In this document: piece after piece, positions 11,891-22,540 of the stretch
How positions within the stretch are numbered: position 1 is the first letter of the stretch
Layout of the letters: each line of letters begins with the position of its first letter
Source: Azorinus chamasolen
Taxonomy: Eukaryota; Mollusca; Bivalvia; Cardiida; Solecurtidae
Assembly: GCA_963576725.1 (NCBI GenBank)
Contig: OY755240.1
Span: forward strand, 97,684,316 to 97,748,315
DNA: 64,000 bases
Direction: 5' to 3'
Program-made: the position numbers and the translations under genes
The notes under the pieces: model-generated
Seen by the model: the letters and a program-made list of their open reading frames with translations, nothing else
What the model was told of the DNA's origin: nothing
Databases searched by the model: none

Positions 11891-12066
11891 TTAACCCATT
11901 ACCTCATAGGCTATTTTTAGATCCAACCACTTTGAATAAATCTACCGAAAAGGAGCATTAACTAGAGAAATGGAAATTTTTTGAATTTTGTAGTTTGAAA
12001 CCAATGGTTTCAACAGGTGTTTTTTACAGAGGCGTCAAAAGGCGTCAATATGAGGGGATGGGTTAA
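11891..12066. mobile_element. Family C MITE lacking its hairpin apex
   Basis: It begins TTAACCCATTACCTCATAGG and ends GAGGGGATGGGTTAA. The arms meet near GAAACCAATGGTTTCAAC, so the apex and inner arms are deleted. Confidence 0.88.
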
Positions 12067-12333
12067 GAGCGATGTTTTACTGTACTAATATTTAATTATT
12101 TACCTCATTGGTTCCACCGAATGTTTTCACTCGCTTTGTGTATATAGAACAAAACAGTCGATTGACATTTCAATAGAAGGTGAAACTTCTCATTTGAAAG
12201 CTAAGCCCCAGATTGCATTACAAAGTTCATTTATTTTCCATTCTATGTATATTGTTTTCTTAATATGAACGTGTTCCTTTTTTATTCTGTTTTTTTTTTT
12301 ATCTTCCTAGTGTTCCATTTAGTATGTACGTAC

Positions 12334-12360
12334 TTTAACCCTTTCCTCCATAACTACGTC
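12334..12360. mobile_element. Family B terminus fragment
   Basis: TTAACCCTTTCCTCCATAAC matches the B left end; nothing more of the element follows clearly. Confidence 0.5.
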
Positions 12361-12477
12361 GGTCTACTTTTCAATGAGACGATTATCTAGAGTGCCAGTT
12401 AGTTTTAATTCTGATTAGTCACCGGGTTCTCATTCAAATTCCGCCCTCGAAAGGTTGAATACAAACGTTTACACATA

Positions 12478-12625
12478 CAGTAACGACACACTCAAATAAA
12501 TATCAGTGTCGGTCTTTATAATATTAAAACAGGTTGTTGCTTAGTGCATGGTGAAAACCAAGCAGGAAGCTCCTCGGGGGCATTCTGTGTGATTTTCACC
12601 ATGCATTAAGAAGCCACCTGCCTCA
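12478..12625. mobile_element. Family A MITE, right shell missing
   Basis: The left end CAGTAACGACACACTC is followed by the core TTGCTTAGTGCATGGTG ... CACCATGCATTAAGAAGCC. The right shell is absent and a second A copy starts six bases later. Confidence 0.8.
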
Positions 12626-12630
12626 AAATA

Positions 12631-12793
12631 CAGTAAAACCTCTCTATAACGGCCACAAAATTACATAATATATTTTGTGTTTAAGGCAGGTGGCTGCCTA
12701 AAGCAAGGTGAAAGTAAAACAGAACGCTCCTATATACCCCTAAATACCAACTAATTAACACAATTTAGTGGCCGTTATAGAGAGGTTTTACTG
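12631..12793. mobile_element. Family A MITE, internally deleted
   Basis: Perfect CAGTAAAACCTCTCTATAAC ends with TA flanks. The left core arm is intact, but the right arm is deleted from just after ACGCTCCTATA. Confidence 0.92.
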
Positions 12794-14065
12794 TATGTCA
12801 GTTCTGATTTAGTACTAGTTCGGATTCGCGATGTCTTACTGTGTGTTTCAACGCAGTATACCGGTATGCCACTGACACTATTAGAACGGAAATCTACACG
12901 TGTCTCATAGACATTCTACAATTTGCTTGGTGCATGAAAACGGAAGTTAACTGGGGCGGGTAGGAGGAGGACCAGTGACACGTTTATTGTTCTGTGATAT
13001 GACATTTTTACTTACTGGTGACAATCGGGTAGATGGACTCGTGTCACTCTTGCATTCATATACTGGAATAATTCTATAATTCCGCTACCTCCTCCCATTC
13101 TGTTGGTTCATTCACTGTTGTTGTTTGTTTTTGCAAAATGAATGAATTTTGTAAAAGTGGTCAAAATAAACGATAAGCTCTAGTGAGTTTCTGCAGTTAT
13201 TTGTATCATAATTGTTATACATATCCTTGTTATTTCGAATTTTTAATAGTTCTAGTTTTGACAGTTTGCATGCACGAAGAATTACAATTTTAATTACAAC
13301 ATAATGTCTACAGTTTCTTTCTTTCTTCGTTTCTTGTTCTTTCTTTCTTTCTCTTTATCCTTTCTTCAATTTTATATCTATCTATCGGTCTCTTTTTGCT
13401 TGCTATTTCTGTTGTTTGTAGAGGTAGCGGAGAGTGCTGAGATTCGTTGGGTGTTGTTTTCACTTTGCCATTCAAGTTATATAATTAAAGGTTTATGTCG
13501 CGATCACAAGTTGTGCAAGTTTCGAAACCCCTTGATACTTCGCTAAAGAACTGTCACTTATTGATCACACTGGTGATTATTCCTTTATCATTTCATACAA
13601 AAATAATACTTTTTATAATGTATGTTGATGCATCCAAAGCGTGAAGCATTCTTTGTATTTATTACACTCAGGTTGTAACCATTCGAGGTTTTCACCAGAA
13701 TAAGAATCTTAACATTTTGGTATTTTATTCAACAACATTCGATTGGATCATGCTAATACTCGCTTTATATCATGAGATCTTTCAAATGAAAAAAATATAT
13801 TTATATCAAAATCATATTTCACAATAAATCTTATTCCAGTGTCTAACTACATTGCCTAAATACTGGCTAAAACTGATGCTAATCTTTATTGCAGAATAAA
13901 GGTTGATACGTCTATTGTATTGTGTTAAACATTTCAAACAGCTAATTATCTCATTATTACCTACTTATAGGGTATCACAGTACTATTAGGCAGCACAACA
14001 CAACTGTCGCGTTTGGCATGTTTCTAGAATTCTGCACTAACACGCAAAATAGTTTGCATCTAATA
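12794..14065. other. Unassigned non-coding DNA
   Basis: A 1.3-kb stretch without clear MITEs. A T-rich run of TTTC repeats (13310-13400) creates a hydrophobic open frame that I do not regard as coding. Confidence 0.5.
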
Positions 14066-14309
14066 TTAACCCATAGCTTAAAGGCATATTTTGATACCTT
14101 TGCAAACAGAGTAGACCCATAGCATACAGGCCTAAAAGAAGTTGTCTGATCAGGGTCTACTCTGTTTGTGAAGGGTATTCGATAGATGCGTTGCTACAGC
14201 TCCATCTCTGGTTCAAACAAACTTTCATGTCCATGTTTCATTATAAAATTCGGTCAATAATTCATAAAACACTGCAATCTTGTATAATGTTCAAGCGGGA
14301 AAGGGTTAA
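14066..14309. mobile_element. Family B MITE, TTAA to TTAA
   Basis: It begins TTAACCCATAGCTTA and ends CGGGAAAGGGTTAA. The core at about 14102-14169 has GCAAACAGAGTAGACCC and GATCAGGGTCTACTC arms. Confidence 0.85.
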
Positions 14310-14420
14310 GTAAAATTTGTAAACGCTATAAGTCATAGTTTAACAGGTTATATTGACTTGAATACATGTATATAGAGTTTGTTACAATACAACATTACCA
14401 TGCACTTTGACATGTATATA

Positions 14421-14625
14421 CAGTAAAACCCCGCTAATGCGACCACCAAAAAGGGGCATAATTCTGGGTGGCAGAGGCAGGTGGTAGCTTAATGCAGGAC
14501 GAAAGTTATGCAGAAAGCTCCTATAGGAGCTTTCTGCATAACTTTCGTCCTGCATTAAGCAACCACCTGCTTTAGACGACATCAGTGGCTGTTTATTAAG
14601 TGGTCGCATTAGCGGGGTTTCACTG
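14421..14625. mobile_element. Family A MITE, CCCGCTAATGCG shell, near-perfect hairpin
   Basis: The ends CAGTAAAACCCCGCTAATGC and its inverse are flanked by TA. The core has arms of about 47 bp with a single visible mismatch and the apex GCTCCTATAGGAGC (14517-14530). The copy-specific T:A pair is at 14507/14540. Confidence 0.95.
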
Positions 14626-14626
14626 T

Positions 14627-14841
14627 AGTATAACCCCTCTAAACTGGACGTTCAATTCTGTATAAATATCAGTTTTGAAAGACGGGGTGGGTGAAATTAA
14701 GGCAGAAAGGTCCTATAGGAGCTTTCTGCATGACATTCACCCTGCATTAAGCAGCCACCTACCCAAAAGTATCTAAATTCTTCTCTACCAGAATTCCGGT
14801 TTAGATGGGGGTTTAGTGTACAGTTCAGAGGGGTTATACTT
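14627..14841. mobile_element. Family A-related MITE with variant ends
   Basis: It carries GTATAACCCCTCTAAACTG at the left and the near-inverse CAGTTCAGAGGGGTTATAC at the right. The core right arm CATTCACCCTGCATTAAGC is intact, with apex TCCTATAGGAGC. It lies one base after the previous copy. Confidence 0.8.
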
Positions 14842-14842
14842 T

Positions 14843-15075
14843 ATGTGGGTGAATATTCTAATAATTACTCGTACCCGTATATTGTTTTGTGTTTGGGGAT
14901 ATTGTAAGAGTTACTCGTACCCGTATACATTTTTGTGGTTGGGTATTCTAAGAATTACTCGTACCCGTATACTCTTTTATGATTGGGTATTCTAAGAATT
15001 ACTCGTACCTGTATACTCTTTTTGTGGTTGGACATTTTAAGAATATCGTACCCATGTATTACTTTTGTGGTTGGA
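14843..15075. repeat. Minisatellite of about 45-bp units, five copies
   Basis: A unit containing ATTACTCGTACCCGTATA and GTGGTTGGGTATTCTAAG recurs five times with divergence. It sits between two family A elements. Confidence 0.85.
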
Positions 15076-15112
15076 TATTTTTTCTGGTGCCGAAAAAACA
15101 TTTTTTACAACA

Positions 15113-15313
15113 CAGCAAACCGCTCTAAACCGAACGTTCATATGCGTATCAGTGTCAGTCTGTAAGACACGTGGTAGCTTATTGCAGGATGATAGTCATA
15201 CAGGAATCTTCCAAAGGAGCCTTATACGTGACGTTCATACTGCATTTAGCAGCCATCTACCAGAAAATCAAAAATCTTCTTTACTTAAATTCCGGTTTAG
15301 ATTAGTTTTACTG
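15113..15313. mobile_element. Family A MITE, diverged
   Basis: The left end is CAGCAAACCGCTCTAAACCG and the right end TTAGTTTTACTG before TA. The core GTGGTAGCTTATTGCAGG ... CTGCATTTAGCAGCC is mutated in both arms. Confidence 0.82.
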
Positions 15314-15630
15314 TATTCTAAATTTGAACATAAATCTAAAACTATCAAAAAGTAATAATTACAGCATTAAAATGTCCATAACGCATTCACCCGCTCTGTT
15401 TATAGATACTTATCCTCTTTGGCATATGAAATAAATGTAGTCAAACTACATCATGGGACTTTAGAAATACATGTACTTCGGACAGTGTCGCCGGTTACAG
15501 GTTTAGAATACAAACTACATGTCACTCACATTACCGTTTTGAAAATCAAGCAAAAGGGCAGCGAAAAACAAAACTGAATTGTTCATGGTTTGTTTAATGC
15601 AGACATATATCTTACAGGACACCGGTAGGA
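15314..15630. other. Unassigned non-coding DNA
   Basis: Nothing recognisable is seen in this short gap. Confidence 0.45.
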
Positions 15631-15823
15631 TTAACCCTTTGCCGTTTGGCACCTGTGAAAACAGAGCAGACTCAGACCAGACAGTTCTTATAGGAGTCGT
15701 CTGATCAGGGTCTACTCTGTTTGCTTTTTTAAATAATTGTATGTTAGTATAAAAAATAATTTAATAAACATTCATGATGCCGTTATTTTTTCTGATATGA
15801 ATATTCACGGAGTAAAGGGTTAA
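15631..15823. mobile_element. Family B MITE, TTAA to TTAA
   Basis: It begins TTAACCCTTTGCCG and ends GGAGTAAAGGGTTAA. The core has GACAGTTCTTATAGGAGTC at the apex. Confidence 0.9.
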
Positions 15824-16450
15824 GTGTCGATTTATAACACTTTTGTAGGGTAATAATGAAATTGACATGCGCCTAGTGTTGAGAGAAACACCAAATTTAC
15901 CTGTCAATATACAGTCTAACATGTCAAAGACGGTCGACATATTTCATCTTGGATTCTATGACCGCCAATTAGAACGTCGACATTTTCACAATTTATGTAA
16001 TTTCCGTATTGTGAAACCAAAGTTTGGTTGTGTTGTTCTCGGGTCGTGAGAAGTCAAGATTCACGCAAAGTCTCGCGGACGCGAGAAACTTTAATGAGAT
16101 AAGAAAAGAAATCATGACAGGTCGTTTGTGTGATACATAAATGGCATAAACACGTTTGTTAAGAAATTGTCAAAATTGGAAAGCAATTAACTAATTTATT
16201 GGTTTGTACTGGCTGGATATTAATACACTCTCTACAATCATTATTAACTTGATGGAACTGTTTCCCTTGTAGTTGATGCTTCTCAACTTTCTATAAATTC
16301 TTTAACCTTAAGCATGTCAATCAAAACTCGTCGATAGACGTAATAGAAACTCAAACAGTTTAGATCCTGATGAGGGGCCGGTGCACTCTGTGGCGCATCT
16401 AGATCTAAACTTCTAGCATAAGCGCTGATTCATCCGCAACACGCAGCAGA
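15824..16450. other. Unassigned DNA with family D-like fragment
   Basis: AACAGTTTAGATCCTGATGA with GCGCATCTAGATCTAAAC at about 16355-16410 is a worn family D core. The rest is not recognised. Confidence 0.45.
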
Positions 16451-16641
16451 TTAACACATTCCCTCATAGGCTATATTTAGATACAACCTCTTTGAATAAA
16501 TCTACCGAAAAGGAGCATTAACAAGAGAAAAGGAAAATTTCAGAATTGTGTAGTTCTACATTTGCCCTGCATTAAGCAATCATCTGTTTTTAAGACTACA
16601 GTGCTCAATAAATGAATGACCGCTTAAAATAGGTTCTACTT
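16451..16641. mobile_element. Chimeric element: family C left half, family A right half
   Basis: The left part begins TTAACACATTCCCTCATAGG and continues as family C to about 16555. It then switches to TTTGCCCTGCATTAAGCAAT and a family A right shell ending AATAGGTTCTACT. The apex has been lost at the join. Confidence 0.82.
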
Positions 16642-16954
16642 TATTGATAAAGAACTGAAACTCACCATTATTCCATCAAAATCTTATGCTGTGACCACTC
16701 TTTAAAATGTCACGAAGATACTATTCTAAAGAGAGATCACAGCATGTGGTTTTGTGGAGATCGTATGAGACCCAGGCTTTTTTTTTTGGGGGGGGGGGGG
16801 GGGGGTGGGGGGTCGCTTTAGCTGAACTTATTACATACAAAGTCTTTTGAAATCGAAAAAACAAAACACGACAGTCAGTAGAAGGGCTGTATAGGGGTTT
16901 GTAAATTAGAGGTTTAACTGTTTGACATTCAACAGACTGACAAACTTATTGAAT
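16642..16954. other. Gap with poly-T/poly-G tract
   Basis: A T9 run followed by a long G run broken by one T lies at about 16779-16813. No gene is seen. Confidence 0.6.
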
Positions 16955-17158
16955 AAAGTAAAACCTCTCTATAACGGACACTAAATTACATCAAGTATTT
17001 TGAGTTAAAGGCTGGTGGCTGTTTAAAGCAAGGTGAAAGTAAAACAGAACGTTCCTATAGGAGCGTTCTGTTTTCTTTCACCTTGCTTTAAACAGCCACC
17101 TGCCATAAATACCAACTAATTAACACAATTTAGCGGCCGTTATAGAGAGGTTTTACTG
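16955..17158. mobile_element. Family A MITE, CTCTATAACG shell
   Basis: Left end AAAGTAAAACCTCTCTATAA (first bases altered), right end AGAGAGGTTTTACTG. The core is a long palindrome at 17011-17104 with GTTCCTATAGGAGC at its apex and copy-specific AAAACAGAACG/CGTTCTGTTTT arms. Confidence 0.92.
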
Positions 17159-17251
17159 AAGTTGAAAATGATACAGTTACGTCAGATGACATTGTTTCAT
17201 TATCGTGAAGAAACAAACCGCTGTAGGTGATAGCATATGCTTTATATTATA

Positions 17252-17460
17252 CAGTAAACCCCTCTAAAACGACCACCAATTCACGTATAATTCTAGGTCA
17301 TACAGGCAGGTGGTAATGTAATGCAGGGCCAAGGTTATGCAAATGATCCTTACAGGAGAGTTTGGTATAACTTCTGCACTGCATTAAGCAAGCATCTGCC
17401 TTTAAAGACCAAAGTAGATATACATTTAGTGGTCTCTATACATGCAGAAACATTCTAATG
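17252..17460. mobile_element. Family A MITE, diverged
   Basis: The left end CAGTAAACCCCTCTAAAACG follows TA. The core is AATGTAATGCAGGGCC ... CTGCATTAAGCAAGC with a worn apex; the right end is eroded. Confidence 0.8.
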
Positions 17461-17623
17461 TACATTTGTTGCACGGGCTTGTCCATATGAGGAGTACATG
17501 TATGTGTGAAGATATGTACTTTCAGTTTCGTCACAATAATAATGAGATGAATTAACATTATAATTTTTGGAGTTTGAAGTTTAACCTTTTTCATGTGTCA
17601 TTTCCTAATTTCCTGTCTGACCT

Positions 17624-17775
17624 CTGCTCTATTTTACTCTACAAATATTCATGTAAAATAATAACATTATGAATATTCATTAGATGATAAGTCTATTAGG
17701 AAACTGAGCAGACTGTGTGTGTGCAGACGGCATCAACCGGAGCTATATGATCTAAGTTTACCCTGTCTGTAAAGT
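17624..17775. mobile_element. Family B MITE, degenerate
   Basis: CTACAAATATTCATG, ATGAATATTCATTAGATGA, and a core GAAACTGAGCAGAC. Both termini are poorly preserved. Confidence 0.6.
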
Positions 17776-18029
17776 TTGTCTATGACAAGGTATGTGATCA
17801 AGATGTATTGGAAGATAATCTGAAATAGCATTAAAATCTCATGTTCATTGGATTCTATAAAAGCTCAGTCAATGAATATTCACGAAGTTCTGAATTCTTT
17901 GTAAAACTATTTATGAGACAAAGAATCTTTAGTTACTTTGTAATCAACAGTCATTCCAAATACATTTCAGCAATATCATATGATCAACTGATACAGTTGT
18001 TTTATTGGCCTCCGATGTCTTTAGAACTA

Positions 18030-18228
18030 CAGTAGTACCTGTCTTAAGCGACTTTGAATTGACTGAGCCCAGAAATCTTAAACAGGTGGTTGCTTAATGC
18101 AGGGTAAAAGTAATGCAGAACGCTCCTACATTAGCTTATTGCATTACTTTATACCTGCACTGAGCTACCACCTGCCCGACAGATGCATTCTACCTCTTTT
18201 GTACGGTCGCTTAAGACTGGTTCTATTG
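18030..18228. mobile_element. Family A MITE, TA to TA
   Basis: CAGTAGTACCTGTCTTAAGC on the left and the inverse TTAAGACTGGTTCTATTG on the right, each beside TA. The arms carry a matched A:T pair at 18112/18145. Confidence 0.9.
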
Positions 18229-18319
18229 TATTAAATCTATTCCCATGACGCAGAGAAAAAAAATGCAGCGAAACCAGAAATAGAGTGCAATGACGTCATA
18301 ATTGTCATGGATCAAAGGA

Positions 18320-18577
18320 GCCATTTACCTGATAGGGACGTATTGTGACGCTTTTGCAAACAGAGTAGACCAAGAGTAGACTGGTCGGCATCCGCTCTAT
18401 TTACTTATCAAAAATATCAATCTGATTCTGTTCTAGACATATACATGTATGTATGTATGTGTCTCTGTTCTGTTCATTATGTCTTTTGTTCATAATTCCG
18501 TTATAAAGTTCAACTAATTAATACCCATGGCGTCATGGTTTATCATTTTACGTGGATATTCATTAGAGTAATGGTTA
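18320..18577. mobile_element. Family B MITE
   Basis: Left GCCATTTACCTGATAGGG, core GCAAACAGAGTAGACC with a shortened apex, right end GAGTAATGGTTAA. Confidence 0.8.
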
Positions 18578-19720
18578 ATTGCATAAGCTATTTTTTGGCA
18601 ATTACAGTGGGGTTATATATAGTATTTTAGAATACTTGCAAACAATATTTCATAATGCAGACGACATTCGCCGCGCGCTGTGCGCTGACAGCAGATTAAC
18701 AGTGAAGTGGCCATTTTATCATCGTTTCTTAATAGAACTGGGCGGATGAATCTGATTCCTTGTCCGATTCCATCACTTAAATCACGCGATGTTTTTTTAT
18801 TCTATCTTCGTCTTCTCTTCTTGATACAACAGTCTTTAGATCTCGCGAGTTCTCGCAGCATTAACCCTTGAAACGCTCAACAAATTGTCGTCTGCTATTA
18901 TTTTCGCCTGGTTCTGTTGTTTTAATGAAGAATCTTAGGACAATTACCTTCTGAACAAAACTAATTTGACCTGTATATCAAACACTTTCGAGTAGTTCAG
19001 TATTTCAATTGGATCCACAAAGCGAATTCTATTTCGGTATTGTCAGTAAATGTTTAAGATTAAGTGAGAGCTTTAGACGTGTGGTTATTTTCAACCGAAA
19101 TTACTTTGGAAAAACAGAGTTTCCGAACCAACTCATTACGACAACTAATGCGAAGGAAAGAGGAGACGATGATGATGAAAATGAGAGGGAATTAGACCCT
19201 TTCATCAGTTTGTTAATGGAACGTATGTGATTATATAGCAAAATCAAATCTATTTTATGTCGGTTTGACGAGCACGTGAACGTCTTGAGGTGGTCATAGA
19301 CAGTGAGACAGGCACGATTTGGCGGGGAATGAAACAAAGAAAGTGAAAGTAATGAATAGAATGTGCTGCCTGTGTCATGTAGACAATTTTGATATATTTA
19401 GTGTCTCGTTGTAAACTCCATACACGCTAGTTACACAGTTACACAGATCTCGCCAAGATCCAAACTGTTCGTCACTCTGTATTCCTGATGAAAAAACACA
19501 AGAAAAACAACTTGGCGAATTGTAGCAGACAACACATTTTAGATTCTAGCAGACGACAATAACTTAGCGAACGAAGAGTTTTAAAAAAAGGTCGACATGT
19601 CAGATCAACATGCACTCAGGAATAAAATGGAAATAGAACACATTTTTCCAAATCGCTCCCCAGTTCCTTCCCACCTTGTCGTTGTTCTGGGACTGGATTG
19701 TCACAAGGTATGGTGGTTTT
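18578..19720. other. Unassigned DNA carrying GCAGACGACA repeats
   Basis: Three exact copies of GCAGACGACA (18658, 18886 reverse, 19549) occur here. Short open frames at 19009-19230 (plus) and 19101-19337 (minus) overlap each other and show no domain; I do not call them genes. Confidence 0.45.
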
Positions 19721-19912
19721 TCTTATGCCCCCAAGATATGATCTGGGGGCATATTGTTTTTGCCCTGTCTGTCTGTGTGTTTGTCAGCAACTTTAACATT
19801 GGTCATAACGTTTGAGCCAGTACAGATAGAGACTTGATATTTGGCATGTATAGGGCCTATGTATCTCATAAAGCCGCATATTGTAGCATGTCATGGTCAA
19901 GGTCATCCTTCA

Positions 19913-19925
19913 AGGTCAGAGGTCA
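19913..19925 (+). promoter_or_regulatory. Perfect DR1 nuclear-receptor motif
   Basis: AGGTCA-G-AGGTCA is the consensus direct repeat with one-base spacer recognised by RXR/HNF4/COUP-TF type receptors. It lies inside an interspersed repeat, so binding in vivo is unproven. Confidence 0.4.
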
Positions 19926-20061
19926 AATATATAGATCAAATCACCGACTTTAACATTGGCCATAACTTTTGAACCAGCAGAGATAGAAACTTGATATTTG
20001 GCATGCATGTGTATCTCATGAAGCTGCACCATTTGAGGTCACATGGCAAGGTCATCCTTCA

Positions 20062-20074
20062 GGGTCAAAGGTCA
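20062..20074 (+). promoter_or_regulatory. DR1 nuclear-receptor motif in the second subunit
   Basis: GGGTCA-A-AGGTCA, one mismatch from consensus DR1, at the corresponding place of the second 157-bp subunit. Confidence 0.35.
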
Positions 20075-20116
20075 AATTGGGCGGGGGCATAGTGTTTCAC
20101 AAACACATCTTGTTTG

Positions 20117-20215
20117 GGGTGTTGTTGTTTTTTTTGTTTGTTTTTTTGTTTTTTTGTGTTTTTTTTTTTTTGGGGGGGGGGGTGTTGTTTTTTGGGGGTG
20201 GGGTGGGGGAGAGAG
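20117..20215. repeat. Poly-T and poly-G low-complexity tract
   Basis: Runs of T interrupted by G, then G runs. Glycine/phenylalanine-rich open frames here are artefacts of composition. Confidence 0.9.
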
Positions 20216-20487
20216 ATTATCCTCACTGCCAAGAACTAAAAGTGATGCAGGTCGGTGTTAAGCGAATGAGATTAGCCGAACTCATCTTCCTGAAACCATC
20301 CCTCCCTCATCATCATGTCATCTCATCATTCATCGGCGCCCTGTGACCTATTCAGTTCCGCAGTGCCGTATGACCCAACTCACTCCAAATCGCGCTATAT
20401 TATTTTTTGTCGACATAGCGTGGTTGTCCACACGTGTAAAGATCACGGTCAGTTTGATACCGCTACCTGTGGTTGGAAGACATTGGT

Positions 20488-20786
20488 CCTTACCCTTTGA
20501 TGTATTTGCAAACAGAGAGGACCCAGACCAGATAGCTCCTGCAGCAGATGTCTGGTCAGGGTCTGCCCCGTCTGCTCCGTGTGGTTATGGAATTATATAT
20601 TTTATATACCTGAGTCTAAAGTGTCTACAAAGACACTTCACCTTCACCCTTATTAGTGTCTACCATAGCCAATACATGTACATGCATATTGCATGAGCCC
20701 ATGTACCATTATATAACACAATCAGCTAATACGTATTCGTGATGCCATTAATTTCTTACATGAATATTCATCAGGTAAAGGGTTAA
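20488..20786. mobile_element. Family B MITE
   Basis: Left CCTTACCCTTTGATG, core GCAAACAGAGAGGACCC with apex AGCTCCTGCAGCAGA, right end GGTAAAGGGTTAA. Confidence 0.85.
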
Positions 20787-20997
20787 CAAGAACCACAGCA
20801 AAGGTCAGCAAGGTGTGCCATTTGCTTACATGCCATTACTGAGCATCTGTGTACTTCTGAAATGATATTGGCATACAAGTTGGTCACTGACCACTGACCG
20901 GCCCTTCGGCAACCCAAATACCTAGTTCGCCTTATTGTCTAGTCTCAACCCACTTCGTAGTGATGACCTTTTGCATCTATATTTAGATATCACGTGT

Positions 20998-21205
20998 TTA
21001 ACCTTTTGTCTGATGAATATTCATATAAGAAATAGACATCATGAATATTGATTAGATGAATTTTTTAAAATGGCAGAATCAGATATTCATCATGTCAAAC
21101 AATCAGGGCAGACCCTGATCAGGTGGCTCCCATAGGAGCCGTCTTATCTTGGTCTACTCTGTTAGCGAAGGCATGGACATGCGTGTTTATCAAGGAAACG
21201 GTTAA
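20998..21205. mobile_element. Family B MITE, TTAA to TTAA
   Basis: It begins TTAACCTTTTGTCTGATGAA and ends AAGGAAACGGTTAA. The apex reads GGCTCCCATAGGAGCC. Confidence 0.9.
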
Positions 21206-21998
21206 ATACTCACGTATGTTTACATTGTTGTATTAATCAGCTGGTTGCAAAACCAACAGCAGACGACCATTTTCTGATATTTCCCCAAAGTGCGAAGCAA
21301 ATTAACTTGAATCTGTCATCAGCTATTGTCCATTAACGCCATCAGGGGGGCCGTAGAGAAAGTAAACACTTCAGGTCATTTTCGCCATTTCTTTACAACC
21401 TCTTAATCGTTTTCGCGAACTTTGGTGAAAATTGCGGGGCGAATTAGCATGGCTTCGACTATCATTGACGTCGAAACGCACCCAAACTCTTAATTTGGTG
21501 TAAATTTCGCACGTTTGTGGTAAATGGCAAAACTACCAAATTTCTGGATATGAAACTTTCTTCTAATATTAGCTGTTAATTGCATTCAGTTTTCTCGCAG
21601 TATTTTCACTCAAATGCGCGTATTGTCTCTGGAACTTTTACAGTAGCTGATTAAATATGATGAAAGGAAATGCTTCTTACCCCATCAAAAAGATGCAACG
21701 ACCTTGACCTGATGACACGTTTAAGGACCTTGGCGCAAAATATATTTCGTTTGTTTAGATTATCATCTACGTCAGGTTTCAAAGTGGCATTTTCTTCACT
21801 TTCTTTACAAAAATGTAATCAATGTAAACCAGTTTAGATCCTGATGAGACGCCCAATTACTCGACCTTGTCTCTGGATCCAAACTGTCTGCAAAGCTTAT
21901 CACGGAGTCGCCTATGGCGGCAGAAGAGTTTGGCGATAATAACTCGTCACCTGTTACCCAGTGTGTCTGTGATACATGGTAGTTAACCGGAAACTGTT
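21206..21998. other. Unassigned DNA with a family D core
   Basis: A D-type core lies at 21829-21893 (AGTTTAGATCCTGATGAGAC ... CTGGATCCAAACTGTCTGC). One GCAGACGAC motif is at 21259. No gene is seen. Confidence 0.55.
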
Positions 21999-22251
21999 TT
22001 AGTCAAACAGTGTAGCTACATGTATATACTGTAAACCCTCTCTAACCAACAGTGTAGCTACATGTATATACTGTAAACCCTCTCTAACCAACAGTGTAGC
22101 TACATGTATATACTGTAAACCCTCTCTAACTAACAGTGTAGCTACATGTATATACTGTAAACCCTCTCTAACCAACAGTGTAGCTACATGTATATACTGT
22201 AAACCCTCTCTAACCAACAGTGTAGCTACATGTATATACTGTAAACCCTTT
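21999..22251. repeat. 42-bp array, six copies
   Basis: Near-identical 42-bp units contain ACTGTAAACCCTCTCTAACC, which resembles the family A terminal repeat, plus GTAGCTACATGTATAT. The antisense frame is open only because 42 is divisible by three. A family B left end follows immediately. Confidence 0.96.
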
Positions 22252-22540
22252 CTAACCATTTTCCTGTTGAATATTCATATACAAATTAATGACAGACTGT
22301 TAAACAGTTCTCGGCAGCATTTTTATAATTACATACATGTACATGTATATACACAAGATGTTTTGATATTAGTATTAACTGTAGTTAGATATTCTATCAT
22401 TTCATAAGCAAACAGAGCAGACCCTGATCAGACGGTCCCTATATGAGCTTTCTGCATTACTTTTGCCCTGCATTAAGCAACCACCTGTTTGTTTCTTCAT
22501 ATGTTCAATAAATGAATGGCCGATTAGGACAGGCTCTATT
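22252..22540. mobile_element. Chimeric element: family B left half joined to family A right half
   Basis: The left half is family B (CTAACCATTTTCCTG, then GCAAACAGAGCAGACCCTG and ATCAGACGG). At the apex TCCCTATATGAGC (about 22437-22448) the sequence switches to the family A right arm CTTTCTGCATTAC, CCCTGCATTAAGCAACCACC, and an A shell ending AGGCTCTATTG. A piggyBac-like TTAA left end is thus joined to a pogo-like right end. Confidence 0.88.

Larger units (their letters stand above)
19722..20115. repeat. GGGGGCATA-type interspersed repeat with two 157-bp subunits
   Basis: It begins with a short inverted repeat around CCCCCAAGATATG and ATCTGGGGGCATA and ends GGGGGCATAGTGTTTCACAA. Two tandem subunits start CTTTAACATTGG at 19791 and 19948. 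I recall similar repeats in bivalve genomes; the class is not certain. It carries nuclear-receptor-type AGGTCA half sites (see 19913 and 20062). Confidence 0.85.

Noticed and set aside
13304..13546. Hydrophobic 80-residue frame as a membrane protein
   Set aside because: It derives from a TTTC-rich low-complexity run; no signal peptide design or homology is evident.
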